The notes beneath the pieces are model-generated. The model was not told where the DNA came from. It saw nothing but the letters and a program-made list of their open reading frames with translations, and did not search any database. From Chamaecrista fasciculata (Eukaryota > Streptophyta > Magnoliopsida > Fabales > Fabaceae), in the NCBI GenBank assembly GCA_003254925.1, contig QANZ01026932.1, forward strand, positions 144,085-208,084: 64,000 nucleotides of DNA, written 5' to 3'. This document shows positions 12,401 through 27,400 of this stretch, piece by piece. The position numbers and the translations under genes are program-made. Numbering within the stretch: position 1 is the stretch's first letter; the number at the start of each line of letters is the position of its first letter.

Positions 12401-15400
12401 AATTCAATTGGATTTAGAAATATTTCAAGGATATAATTTCATGAAACTAGATCACAGAAAATATGCACCTGAGCATGAAGAAGATCAATATGAACAGCCG
12501 ACGGATCATTTTCCTTTGAACCATGCCACCTCAACTCATTTGTAATCTGTAGCGTCCCCAAATCAAGTTGAATAAAACTGGAAATCAAGAATATCAGTAA
12601 GATGAGGAATTTAACCGTACTCAAATGATTACAGTTACAGAATTCGTCACATGAGGAAAGAGATAAAAGAGAAGAGACTAAAGGAACAGCTCTGATATGA
12701 GGGAGAACCAAGTATTAATGAGATTCTACCCACTTGTCACATATGAAAACATCACTTCGTGTTGCCTTATTGTGAAATTGTATTTATTCTTTTCCTGCTT
12801 TAGGATATAAATATTTTTGTTAAAAGATATTATTATAGAAAAAAGGGATAAAATGCAACTTTGGGGGAGGATATGATGTACTGGAACAGAAACAGAAAGA
12901 AGGAAATGAAAAAAGCCCAGATGCTTAAAAAAATCACAGTGATCAATCTCTCTCTAAATTGAAGAAAGTGACACCCTTTGAACCACAATGCAATCACCAT
13001 AGTGTGACGATAAAACATTCTCCTACAATCATTTCCCATAAAGAATGTGTAGAAAGGGGAAGAAACTAAACAGATACTGCCAACCTAAGAAAAATTGAGG
13101 TCCCTCAGCAAAACATAGAGCAACCAAAAGTAATGAAAAAGGCTCAACTCCGCCTGTTTGATTCCCTTTTTCAAAAACATTTTTTAGAATAGTTCTTAAA
13201 ATTAGTTTTAAAAACATGTTTTCAAAAATAAAAAATAAAAAAATCTGTTTGATAAACTAATTTGAAAATTTGTTCTAAAAATCTAAAACAAAAAAAAAAT
13301 GTTTGAAAACTGTTTTAAAAAATAGTTGCTAAAGATGAATTATTGACTTAATTGCATGAAAAATTATTTTTGGGGGCTAAGCCAAATAGAAACTTCCTTC
13401 ACAGGGACCTAAATGAAAAGAAAAAAGGTTTGGCCTGCTTAAAATTGAATTTTTTCCAAGAATAAAAGTAGACCACTCTTCACTTCAGTCTTCACCCAAT
13501 AAAACTAACTAAATACAATTGTGCCACCGTACATTTTTTGACACAAGTTTTAAAAATTCAAAAAAAGTTTATGTTATTTTCTTTTTTTAAGTTTTAAAAA
13601 TCCTATTTAGTTTTTTAGTTTTTAAAAACACATTTAAATATTTTTTTTTAATTTGTTGTTTTTAAAAACAAAAAACTGCTTTCAAGAATGGGAATCAAAC
13701 AGGTCCTTAATTTCTTAAGGCCTCTCTGCCACCAAAGCACTTAGATAATCATTGCTTGTTCCAATAGCATCACCATTTTGATAGGTAATGCTAATAGTAA
13801 ACATTTCACCAATAGCAGCCCTTTGCCAAAGCATACATGGTAATTAGAATTCAAACTTAGTGTTCTAACAATAACCATCTTCAGGATCGGGTGGCCCAGT
13901 TTACAATCCTAATAACTTTTATCCTTGGATGTTCATCATTACTATACCATGATTAAGAAAGCTGTTTAGGAAAGAAAAGTAAAGAAAGCTAAGTAGATTT
14001 TATAAGTATTAGAGAGAAAATCAAGGGAATGTTGACTATGTGAAGAATATTAACCATAAATGTATGATTAAAAGATTCTACGAAAATATGGGGAATAAGC
14101 TTATAGCTCTTCCAAATCTTCTAATAAAAATATAGGTGAAGACTAATGTGGAAAAAGGTACTGAAGCCTACCACCTTTCTCTCCTCTCTTTTCTCTGTCC
14201 GCACTTTACTCCTTGTTACTGCTTCCATATATTTTTCAAGAATAATAAGCAGTACATAATTATAAACAATCATCAAGCATGCAAAAAAGATTAGTTCTGC
14301 TCTTAAAACAAGTTTAAACATGTACTAACTCTTTGCTCATTGAATTTCTTGGAACAACGATAATTGGAGTGTCTAGTGTAAGATCCAGCTTGAGCGCAGC
14401 AGCTCCATCAATTTCATGTTTTTGAATTAACCATTCAAATCCTCCAACTTTATCAACAAGCTTAATTGCTTCTTCACTATGTGGGGAGGCAAGTTCCATA
14501 AAGTACACTGTTATCTGAATACAAGTCGCCATCAAATATAGTAATAATTCAATTACCAATTATGACAAGGAAGAAATATTGCCAGTCAAATGCAGTATGA
14601 ACACACAATGACCATGTGAAATAAAAATGATAGTGTAATAAACTGAATCTTGCAAAACATGCCAAACAAGAAATACTAAGCTTACTGAGTTTTCCAGAAT
14701 ACCTCCTGAACAAATCTATAGAGGAAAACAATGCGAACAGCAGAAAGTTGACCTTGCAAGCTGTAGTCATATCCTTCGTAGTCCTCATCTTCAGCACTAT
14801 AAGAATTAAATTTGAACTGAAAAAAGATATCAGAGAAAAAAAATTGTGTGAACAACTGAAAAGGAATGAACAAAAAAAATCATAGGGGTATCCAGAAGGT
14901 TGGTTTGTTGGAAAAGATAGGGCACCTTTATAAGGGAGTCAACATCAGGATGACGTATATCACAAAACCAAGCCCAATAATGATCTTTTCCAAACGATGT
15001 ATCCTGAAGTCTAAAATTTCCTAACGTGCCTTCGATGGAAAGAGAACTTAAGTGAACCTAGATAATAAAAATAATAATTTGTTAAATTTTACTTTGCGAC
15101 ACTAATGAAAATCAATAATAGAAATCTTCACATAAAAGAATAATTTGGTATTATAGAAGAAAAGTAGCATAACAAAACCACAAAGGAGAGAGGAAGGGAG
15201 GCTCTGGAAAATATAATGAAATTGTAAAGAATGTCAATACCTTTAGATCCAACAGGAAACTTTCTTGTACCAATGTAGCAAGTTGAGATCCATCCTCCTT
15301 GTTAAGAAACATAGTCACGCTGTCTATATCCATGTTTAAATGAAATACTACACGCTCATTACCAAAGCCCAACAATCCTCTAACACGCCCATTATCATCA

Positions 15401-18400
15401 TCCTTCTTTTTAACTGAATAGTTCTCCAGAGAAGTTGTTGCATTGTTGGCATTACTTGGGACATAATTCACAGAGCTTGTATCCAAGCCAAAGTTTATCA
15501 ATGCTACTATAGTGGGTCGGTTGCAGAAGAACTCTAATTTGGACATGTGGACACTCATCTGAAAATTAAACGTTGGTAATTAAAATGGAGCATGTTATCA
15601 TAAGAGTTGACAAGACTAATTCAATTCTAACAATTCTCAAAGTACCTGTGTATCCACACCATCATAATCAGGTGATACTGAACTCCTGGTTGAGAAGGCT
15701 ACAGAAATAAAATCTGATTGATCACTTCCTTCTGCTTCATAAAATACCTCAAGGGAAGAACCTTTATCCTTTTCAATTTCCTTTTCATTACAAAAAGTTA
15801 TAAGAGACTCCCAATCAGATGCCATCTCCATCCGTTCTTGCTGATCCAAATTCATATTTTGCAAATAATTCCCTGCATCTATCTGAGACATGAAGTCAGG
15901 CAATGCATCCTTAAAATTGTCATCATCCTCAGCACATTCAGAAGACACATCCTTCCCATCAGAATCAAATAAGCCAGAAGTAGATAATATTTCATCTTTT
16001 AGTACAGAAACAGCAAGATAATGTGGTGTCACAGATAGAGAATCCTGAAGTTCATCCTTGATTTTCAGAGACTGCAGTTTTATCTTGACTGTCAGGTCAC
16101 CATCTGCCTGAATAACGTGCATCTGGGAAAGCAAACAACCAAGGGTTCAATAGTAATTTCAGAAAAGTTGCAAAAAAGAAAATAATAATACCTAAATGCC
16201 AAGTTTACTACACAGTTGCAAAATCATGTTGGCAGAGCAAGAGGTTAATAATCACTGAACTCGGAATTTAATTTCAGTGAGCCTGTTTCAACTTTCATGA
16301 ATAATTTGGTAGGCTTTAAACCAAGTTTAGCCTGGATTGTGATTTAGCCTGTTTCAACTTTCATCTTGACTATCAGGTCACCATCCTGTCATTATTCCCT
16401 GTCCAGGTTTAGCCTGGAGTGTCAGTTTAGCTTGTATCGTATGTTAGTCTTATGTATATCTTGTCCTGAGTTGTTACGGTTTTTCTTTTTCCTTTGATTC
16501 TTGTAAATGTGTCCTCTTGTTCCTATTCAGATGGTATTCACTTCACAGTTTGTGTGCTATTTAGACTAGCATGGTTTATATTTATCAACATGTCAGTGAT
16601 TGCCCTGCTTTAGATCTCCCAACCAGATGAACTCTTTTCTACTAACTTTGCTTAAAAACCATGGGTACTTGTTCTAATTTGATTTCTGCTTATTTAGCGA
16701 GGGCCAGGAGGTACCCCAAGCCCCTAATTGTTTTAGTTAAACTGGAATCCCTGTCCAAACGTAATACGGAAAAAATGAAAATTAAGGACAACTCAAAAAT
16801 GACCTTTATGAGTTTCTAGAAACTCGTCTAATCATCTCCATATGCCTGAAGATAATAGGAAGAGTCCATAAAAGATTATCAAAAGAAATAAAACAATCTA
16901 ACCAGGTGCCACTCCAATTCAAGATTGTATTTAAAAAAAAAAAAAAGTAAAGCTACATTCTAAACAAACCTTTCCCCCACCAGCAAGAACCTTAAGAATT
17001 AGACACTCTTCAAGCTTTCCATCAACAATATCACCGGCCTGTACAAATGTGATAACAAAAATTCCATCATTAACCTGTGAACTGAAACAATGAATTGTAG
17101 GAAGACTACAGAAAATTTTGCAGAAGTACCAGAAAGCAAATTAAATAAACAGGAGTATCTAAACCGCTGGCTAGATGTCAAGCATTTTTGGGGAGATGGG
17201 AGGAATAATATTAGGTGAGAGGAATAAAAAACTGAGAATCTGTGTAAAGAGAACCTATATGCCTTTGTAACACCACACATTGTTTACTCCACAGCCAGGG
17301 AAAAACAATGCCTTAAACTATGGAATGCACCAACCTTTCCATATACAAATAGCTTCGATTCCATCAATACCCCATTAAGAACAAGGTCAACTCTTTTAGG
17401 ACTTGTGGTACTAAGGACACTGTAGCAAGCTGCATCATCTTTTGAGTCACGAAGCACATCAACTGATAGAGGAGCCTAATCGTCATAAGCATAAAATATC
17501 TTCACCAATGAGGATCAGGCAGATGAAAATTTAAAAGAAACGCAAATTATGGATGTCATACAGAAGCATGATATGTAGCTTGTACAAGTCCTTTAAACCA
17601 GACAGCTTTCTCTTCTTCTTGAAAATCTAAGATCCAGGATCTAGAAGATTCCAGAGCCTGCAAAGTAATTCACATTTTCAAAAAAAAAAAAAATTTGATA
17701 AATTCACATTTTGGAAAATAAAGGTAAACAAATGCTAAGTGAAAAACAAAATGGTTATTTTTGAAATTTTTGTTGGCCTACAAAGTAACCATATAATAAT
17801 AATAATAATAATAATACAAATAAAACTGTGTGTAAATGCTAGTCTGTGGACAATCAACCAAAGCAGTTATCATGTAAATCCTTGCATCTTGATACAAAAA
17901 ACTCTTAATACTCAGACTCCTTACAAAAGCACATGAACAGCCTAAATCAGGAGCTGACCGAGCCAGCAGCAGTGAAGTAATACTGATGATGCTGGAAAGT
18001 GAAATTCATACTTCATACAAGATTATCACTTTCAATGAATTGAGCATACTATGAGAAAAAAAGAATATTACTTTTCTATATTTCATATAGAGAACTTACA
18101 AGGCTATTATATACATAAATGACAACCTAACTACTCCTTGACCTGCTAAACTAAGAAAGTAACGGTTATATACAGCTTGTGCAAATAAATGAGTAAGATG
18201 TGTGCTTCTCACACATACCTTCTGAATGTCTGTTCCCCTGAAACATACAGCAACACAAAAAGGTGAACCACCAACATTAGTTGGAGGAACCTCAAGGACT
18301 TGCTTACCAGCCATACTGCAGAATCAAAAGCCAAGTTACATACAACAATTTATACTCTGACTTAAATACAATTTTGGTTTGTATCTTTTCAGAAAAACTC

Positions 18401-21400
18401 AATTTACTTCCTCTAAATTCAATGTACATAATTTTATTCTTTTTTATTTCAAAAGGGTGCAATTAAATTCCTCAACATTCTAACCATTCAAGTGTAATGA
18501 AAGTCAATGATTTGACAGTTTCTTGGCCTACATGTCTGTTATATAATCAACATGACCTAACAATTTTCCACTTTATTAAAGGAATTACGTTTCGTCATTC
18601 TGATTGCCCTCCCCGTCTCTGTTTTTGTTTTTCATTTAATGAAAAAATAAATTATTGATGAGACAGCCACTGAACAATGAAATAGTCCATTCCATCAGGG
18701 CCAATAGCTTAGAACCAGAAAAGAAGCTAGGCAAACCCTTTTATCCCAACAAAGAGATTGCATAAAAATTAAACTTGAAAACTGTGGCATTCCTCTTTGT
18801 TATGAGTTATGTAAGTAGTTGATAGTTGTATTGTATTTAATATAGGTAGGTAGGAAAGCCTTAGCATTGGGTATACATATACTACATGTTTCCATGTGAA
18901 GATTATCAGAAATTTCTCATTCTGTGATCTTGCAAAATATCACTCTTCAACCAGAAGAACCAAGTAAAAGCATACATTCTTCACCAACCACTATTGAGTC
19001 AGTTCTACCATCTAATTTCTACTGTTAGTTTTTTTATTGTTCTGTAAAGGTTTCCTGAACTCCTTTGCACTTCCTTCTCTTAATGTGTCTTTCACTAATA
19101 AAAGGAGAGGGAGAGAAAGAAGAATGTACAATTCAGACAATCTTATAACAAAAAAGAAAAATAGATATCCAAGAAAAAAAATAGAACAAAAAAAATAAAA
19201 TACCTAAGGTAATGCTGGTAATTCTGAGAGTTTGAAGATTCAAATACATAAAGATATGACCCAGAAAGAACCAGAAAGCAAGGCTGCCATGTGGCTACAG
19301 AATGGCCGATTCCCTGTAAAAGGAAATCAATTAGAAGACAGTTTACAGTGACTAAGCAAGCATAGTTTACATATATTTTAGGGTATACCTTCCAAACAAG
19401 GATTCTACACTCAGTGGCAAGAGCTGCAGGACTCCAGGGAGAATGTTCCAATAGGAAATCACTAGCAGTTGGCTGACTACAGGTTTCCATTGTCCCATTT
19501 AATATTTTCAGCAAATCCATCATCTTTGCATATCTTTTAGGAGAAAAGTGAATCCCAACGTTTGGCACTTGAACCAGAATACGAGTTGATGGATAAGTTG
19601 GATGAGGCACTTTAATCTTGTGTGAACAGTGGCAGAACCATCATTAAAACAAATTATGATCACTAAATAATCAATAATCATACAAAAATTAATTATAAAC
19701 TGTTGAAAAGTATGTATAGATAAATCAGACAAATATACCTGGTCAACAAGAACTCCCATTCCACACCTATCAATGAGAGAATAGAAATTTTCTACTTTTT
19801 CTGCAGTAGGTAACATCTTTGGTTGGCCACTAGAATTTGGATTCACCAAGCTGCAACTCCCCAAGACAGAGCCACAGTCGGTGAAAAAAGCAGCTATATC
19901 TCGCCCACAGATATAAAATTGAGAATAAAGATTCTGACTGTGCTCATTAAACTGACTTTCCTGTGAAAATACTAATTCATTTAAGACAAGTCCAAGCTAG
20001 GTGATCACAACTTAATCTTATATGTCAAGAAGCATACCACAGTCTGCAGTGTAAAATGACCAAAATCTAAAAGAAAATGGCTGTCACATCTGGCTGAACC
20101 ACTAGTTCTGAGAGGTACTCTAACTTTTGGAGCATCAAGATCAATGTCAAATGCGAATCTGCCAGATTATTCACAGATTGAGATCATGTAAGTTTACATA
20201 ACAAGCCTTTTGCACATTTGAGAGAGATAAAATTGCAGCTAGAACCCAAGACCTATGTGAGGAAAAAGAAGAATGAAAAGGAGTTACAAAGGTCGGTTAC
20301 TTCAATTTTCTTTAAATACCAAGACATTGTTCTACATAACAAAAGATTAATACCCAATTTCAGATATTGTTATACCTTCATATTGTGGTTTAACAAGGCT
20401 AACCTAGTAACATTTCAGTAGCATACCCAGCATTTCCATCGGAATGGCTTATTAGATAGATGGCATCTACAATACTTTTCAGATCTAGGAATGCAGGAAG
20501 AAAAGAGGTGCACAGAGGTTCTAAAAAACAGCATCTAATACCTTAAGAAACAAAACTTACAAGAAAAGAGAGATATAATTTTAAAAGGAAAATTAGTAAT
20601 AACCTGCTTTGTTCTTCTAAAGCCATTTGAAATTGCTCCTGTGCTCTACGAGTCACTTTCTCGAACTTCATCTGCCCTTGCATTCAATAATTGTGAATAT
20701 ATTATCAGCCCATAAAGGTTCTAAAGCAACAACAGGCTCCATTCTGTCATTGCTAGGCGAAAAACACTTTCTAGGTACCAAAGTGTTAACGACACAAAGA
20801 ACAAGGTACCAAAATGTTAACGGTGCAAAGAACAGGGTACCAAAGTGTCACTTTTGAAAGAACAAGGTACCAAAGTGAAATTGGTACAGGGTTCCAAAGT
20901 ATAATTTACCCAATGTATAAATCAGCGAAGTAACAAAAGTTTCAGAAGTACAAGTCTTTCCTATCCATCCCCTCCACATTTTTATTGATAAAACCATGTG
21001 GAAGAAGACTTCATTTTTATTGATAATTTATCTATATTAAACACCATTCTCTGAATTCTTACTCTATCACCATATGAGTTTTCTTATTCTTTAACACCGT
21101 GCAATAGATGAAATGCAGTGGATAATTTAACATTCTGTTAGGGCCTCACCACCACGACGGGGCTCACTTTGCCACCTCGGCGTTCAACTCCCCCGGCGGG
21201 TCTACGGGTCCGGCGGGTCTACACCCTTCCAATTGGGGATCCCCCAAGTGTGTGGTGCTGGGAATCGAACAGGGGACCTTCCCCTTATCAACCCCAAATC
21301 ACCACTCCTTGCACCACTTGGGGGATTTGGGGTTGATAAGGGGAAGGTCCCCTGTTCGATTCCCAGCACCACACACTTGGGAGATCCCCAATTGGAAGGG

Positions 21401-24400
21401 TGTAGACCCGCCGGGGGAGTTGAATGCTGAGGTGGCAAAGTGGGCCCCGTCGCGGTGGTGAAGCCCTAACACATTCACAGTTTGAACAGAACCAAAATAA
21501 AACGAGACTGATAACTGCACTATAGCCAAAAGCCAAATGCACGGTGATCATTACCTGCAAGGCAGTAGCTGTCTCCGATGCAACAGTAGGACTGACTGCA
21601 TTACTCCTCTTAAGAAATTCTTGGATGCGTTCAATACTTTCCATCAGAACCTTCAAAGATGAGTCAGAAAAATTCTAAAGGTAAAGATGGTGAAAAATAA
21701 GAAAATTGCAATTGGAAAGTTTAATCTCTCTTGTTCTAGCAATTAACATAGAAAGACATTTATAAATTGACAAGAAACACTAACAACACTTGTAGCACCT
21801 AATAGGAATCAATGAGTTTGTAGACTTATCTACACCAGTGATTCCAAGTCTTAGGAAGTTTACCCTTTGCTTACTAAGTGCCATATCTTCATCATACGTT
21901 AGCCCTTGGGAGGGGAGAACTAAGACACAAGTACTACACCAAGAAACTCGTTATTTTGTGTGATACTTACGCATCCTATACTACCCAACTCCCTATCATG
22001 GCACCACCCCTAAAGAGCTGATTTTCTGGTAGTTGCACTCTACAACACTTCACTTGGCTCTTAGCCTATCAGAATCCTTTGTATGTCAGAACACTCTGTA
22101 GGTAGTGCACTTTGTATCATCGACAACCAGCATCTCGTACCCATTGATGAGACTCAATTGACCTTGGAAAACCTACTCTCTAAAGCTAGTTGCTGAGAGG
22201 GGAGAACCAAGGCACTAAAGTACTCCACCACCCAACATCCCATACGATGTGGGAGCTAGGCATCCCATATACTACCCAATTCTCTATGAATATATATATA
22301 TATATATATATTTGGGCTAAATAGAAATTTTGAAAAGGCTTGTGGGAGAATACTAGGAACCACTACCTTCTGTAAAGGGAATATGATTAACCACAGTTGA
22401 TGTCCTTGGAATTGGTTCAATCAAATAGCCAAAACAAAATATTTAACCATGTTTTGTTTGTTCCCAAATTAGCACGAAATCTTTTGTCCATTTAGCAAGC
22501 CTACTAAAGACAAATATTCTACTAATTTAAGTTGTGGTGGCTGTGTTTCAGGAGCTGGCATAAGGGAATATGATTAGGTCCCCAGGAGACACAGTCAAGA
22601 AGTATTATGCATGATTACCACGCGTGCTTTCTTGCTATCAGTCCCACCCAGCAAGATATGGATCAGCCTAAAAAACCCTTCACAAGCCTTAAGGAGTGCT
22701 GGTGTTTTCTTCCCTGGATCAAATAAGTTCAAGGGGAGACCATAGAAAACTTAATCAACACTCCTTATCCTAATTTGTTTTTCTTTGTTCCATAGAGTCA
22801 AGGGGGAGACTATAGAAAAATTGTCTTGTCTTGTTATTATTACCTAGAAGTGGGGGCAAAAAAATCAGATACAAAATGATTGACAAAAAGACGAGTACAA
22901 GAAATCTTTGTGCACGTGTGTACATATATGTATATAATTATCACTTCTTTCACTCTCATAAAGATTGAGTGATCACCGTAACATGGCAAGGAGAAATTGT
23001 AGCTGAAAGCCTCCAATCAATGTTCTCCCCAATTGGTAAGTGCACAAAACTAGCAGCTAATGCATTCACCTTCTCCCCACTATAGACACTCTGCACGTCA
23101 AATTTCCAAGAAGTATGAACTATCAAACAAGGGATTTACAAAATCGCAGAGCCAAAAGGATGACAAAGACAAAAACTTCAAAAAAAATAAAAAAAGTAAA
23201 AAGAAAGAAAGAAGGATCTAAGCTAGTTCGGTTTGTAAGTTGAACTGGACAAAACAGAGTGAGATACAGAAATAAAAGAACTCAAATTATTCAAGTCAAC
23301 ATGATCTTTCACAAAAAAGGCAAACCTCAGCAAGTGAACCTTCAGGAGCAGATAAACCACAAAACTTTAGTAACACATCACAGTAGATACTGCGATTCTT
23401 GAACTTCATTGATACATCAAGCTGCTCAAATCGAGCACAAACAATTTCCATCTGATTCATATTGATAATCCTGGCAGCAGCCTGACCAATAGATATTGTT
23501 ACTAGAGACTGGGTCATATTTTCCTTGGTTGAAGGAGGCATGAAGTCCTCTTCATGCTGATAACTTAATAATTTGTTGATTGCCTGCCATTCCTCATTTG
23601 TCAACTCAGAAGAATTCTCCAAGGAGGCCTCTTCTATGGCTGCATTCCTTCATAAAAAAGCAACTGCTGTGAATTTCCATACAAACTTCGTCTAAGGAAA
23701 ATTTTCAGTAAGAACCAAAGGTTTTGCTAAAATTTAAATAATCACAAGGAATAACATTCTCTGGTGATAAAAAGATGAAGTAGCCTTATACCATGTAAAT
23801 GAAAACCAGCTTCTACTCCTAAGCCTTCTATGTTCAGCTGCCACCTTCGATTTTACAGATGCAACCTTTGCATGAGACAGCAACCTAGGAACATGAAACA
23901 AGCAAAAAATGTCACACAAACCAGGTTTGCCTCTTTGAGTAGAAAAGATTATCTATAAACATAAGAGAATGAATCTGATGTTAAAACAAAGAATAAGTTA
24001 TAATCCAAGTAGATCACAAAAAAGAATTGAAAAATTATGGACAACAACCAAAATATGTTATATGAGAAGCTTGCATGCATGCAGAACTATAAGCAGCCAC
24101 ATCAACATTCTCCCAATTGCCCTCCCTGGCAATGTCATCCAACACATTGAGACAAATTCTAGAAGTCTTTGACCTAATTCCTAGGAGAAGACCCTTTGAA
24201 ATTCTCCTATCTAGTCTCCAACCAAAGACAATCTTAGGCTAAAATATATCCTACATTTTTCTTATTTTTTTTATTTTATTGAACTACGATTCCAAATCAT
24301 ACAACAAAATCTAACATAATCATATTCAGAACCTTAAAATAGTGTAGCCCCTTGGTTTTATCTTAACAGCATGTAAACTAGGCCTATTGACCTATTATAT

Positions 24401-27400
24401 TCTTGGCCCTTTTGCTGACTAAAAACAGAATAATTAGACAGAAGCCGAACTATCAATTAGAGTAAGTAATCCCATTCAAAAAATTCTTACTCTCCTTTCT
24501 CTACTCTAAGATTAACATGGTATTAAACCTTCAAACTCCATAGCTACCAAATAAATAAAATAAAAAACAAAAAAAGGCAAAACCTAGCAACAACTAAAAC
24601 CATAAAAATATAAGTCATTAAGGTATAACGTTAGAACTTCAAAATATTCATAGCCGATATCTATCACCATCAGCACAATGGACAAGGAAAGAGATATACT
24701 GACCTCCATAGAAGAATCACTTTAGAATCAAGATCCTTCTCTATTTCTCTTATTTCTGTGTCATTAATATGTGATGAATGTTGAAGGGAAGCAACATACA
24801 GCTGAATGTACCGCCGACGACGCTGACAAAGTTTCCGAATTTGATCCCATGACAAGCGATAACTGAATCAGTACAGCACATTTAAAATCAGATGAAACTA
24901 CAAGAATGTACCTGTATAGCACATAATCCATATGACGAGTTTCTTTTTGTTCTAACATACACTTCATATTCTGTGAGATAAATGCTATTTATTATGTATT
25001 TATTGTGATTAGCTGTAATTTCTAGAGTTATGTTTTCTCTTTTAGGAGTGAGTGGTTAGCTAGAATAGTGGTATTCATTCATATCAGTTTTGAATTTCTC
25101 CGTACATAAAAAATATATCATTCCAGTAAAAAACATTCTCTCCATCTACGTATCTCACATATTACTTACCAAGTTTATATACATAATTTAATAATAATAA
25201 GTTACCACATCATCCTCTGTCGCAGTCCAGCAAGAGCAGCATACTTCCACCACAAATGCGGAGCCTCTGAAACTGGAACACTGGGTCTTAAATGAGAAAC
25301 CTCCATATATGTCTTGTATCGAGAAACAGCTTCCAAAAGTTTAATCCAATCGTAATATTGGGCCTGCGAATTCACAGAAAAAAAAAATGAAATCTGAAAC
25401 AGAATTTGTTGAAGAAAAAGAAGAGAAGAGCAATACAAAGTACAAACAAACAAGGACAGAAGGTCCTGCCAAAAACCAAAAAATTGAAATATGATAACTT
25501 GCCAGAAATTAGTTCAGAAAAATTCATTTTTTCTCCAAACAAAAAAAAAAGAATGCAGCAAAGAAAAAATAAATAAATATGCAATTACTTTGGTACCTAG
25601 ATAGTCCAAGAAATTACCTGTAGTCACATGATAGAGTAAAAACAAGGACAATATCTGACAAAACCTATTTGAAGGTTCTCTAGCAAGAGGTTACTTCCTA
25701 AAAGCACCTCTAGAAACCCAAAAAATCAAAAAATTCATCTGGACAGAAAATTTAAATACAAAGAAGAAATTTTACTATTAAGAGAGAAGAAAGATACAAA
25801 CATTACAAACCATAGAGGAGAGGTCCTCCAAAGAGAAGACAAAAAGGCAAAAGGCTGACTAACAAAACATTCCAATCTCTTTGGAGACCCATAAGGGAGT
25901 ATCGTCCAAGGAAACCATTGGAAGCAACCCATTAAAAGGACAAAAAGATAATCCCCCTCCAGAGACGATGAGTTGGGAGGAACTCATTAAAAGCTCTAAC
26001 ATTTATTTTGTTTTACCAGACACTCATATTAACGACTGCATATAAAAGGGACAAAGAGTCTAAAAACTCAACAGAGCTGAAAACAAAACTGAAGGTTATT
26101 GGTCACTAAGCCTCTAAAACACGTCACAGACAAATCAAGTAATAAAGCCATGATAGACCAATAAGTTTGAAGCAAATCATCTATGTTAATTCTATAGAGC
26201 ACCGCTATTCAAACAAAAACCTTCACCTTAGAAGGTGTTTTAGCTTTCCCACAGGAATTCAACAAAGGAATAAAGGCATTGCTTAATATCAGACAATTAT
26301 TAACGTTGAACTGTTCTGCATTGCTTAGGATTGCTAATCCTCTCACTTGTGACTTTCCTTCCGATTAAAGATTCCACTTTCTGCAATAATAATAGTAGGG
26401 AATTTCCTGATAATAAACCATGAAAATGAAATAAAATACCTCTGTAACAGTGACAGAGACATCACTGAGTAGAAGAGAAACTTTCTCAAATGGAATTTCT
26501 GGATTATTTTTTTCTTGATTTCCAAGGCGATGATACTTTAGTACTGCATTAATAGGAGAAACGAAGTATGTACGTTTCATTGCCCACTTAGACACTGATC
26601 CACAGTCATCAGAAGTTTCATTTATACCATCTTCAAATATCTAATAAACAAGAAATATAAAGAACAGGTTAAAATGAGAATAAAAGACCCATATCTTTAA
26701 AATGAAAAATGCATGTGAAAAAAAAAAACTGATTAATTCAAATGAAGTAAACCTCAATCCACTCCTGAGGACTGATATCCATCCATCTCTTATCGATTTC
26801 CCAAGGAAGGCAGTCAGAATTATGATAAAGAGCTAGCCTTTCAAGTTGTAATGACTGCAAGGAGAACAAAATATTTTCAGGCCAAATTAATATGCATTTC
26901 CATTTTTTTTATTTTTCTCTTTTTTCGAAAAAAAAAAACTAAATTGAAGAGAAGCAAGAAAATTATCCATATACACAATCAGAGGATTAGATATCCTCCC
27001 GAACAAAAAAAACAAAACAAAACAAAATAAAACAACCGCAAGCTACTTGAAAAGGGCAACCCAATCTGTCCGAAGATCCACTATGGAAAGCCCCCAAAAG
27101 AAACCACTAGCAGAAACTGAAAAGGATCACAAAATTAATTCTTTCCAAAGAAGATGTGTGGCCCAAGGAATTGCTAATAAAACATTCAGGCATGCCATTC
27201 TAACCAAAGACCACAAAGCAGCAAACAGTGCACTTCACCAAAGAACTTTGTGCTCCTTTTGCCTCCCAAAACACCAAAGGCTGATAGCTACAAAAGCACC
27301 AAGATCAACTAGGCCAACCCAAAGCTATTCAGCTAAACCAAATGTTGGACTAAATAGATCAAGCTCCTAAATTAAGTGTCAATAATGTCAACAAAGTCAA

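Noticed and set aside
18780-18980. Solo LTR in SHBY intron 21
   Set aside because: General AT-rich LTR-like look only; no TG...CA ends, TSD or primer site could be fixed.
27047-27370. 107-codon plus-strand frame
   Set aside because: Lies antisense in a LINE remnant and shows no family features.
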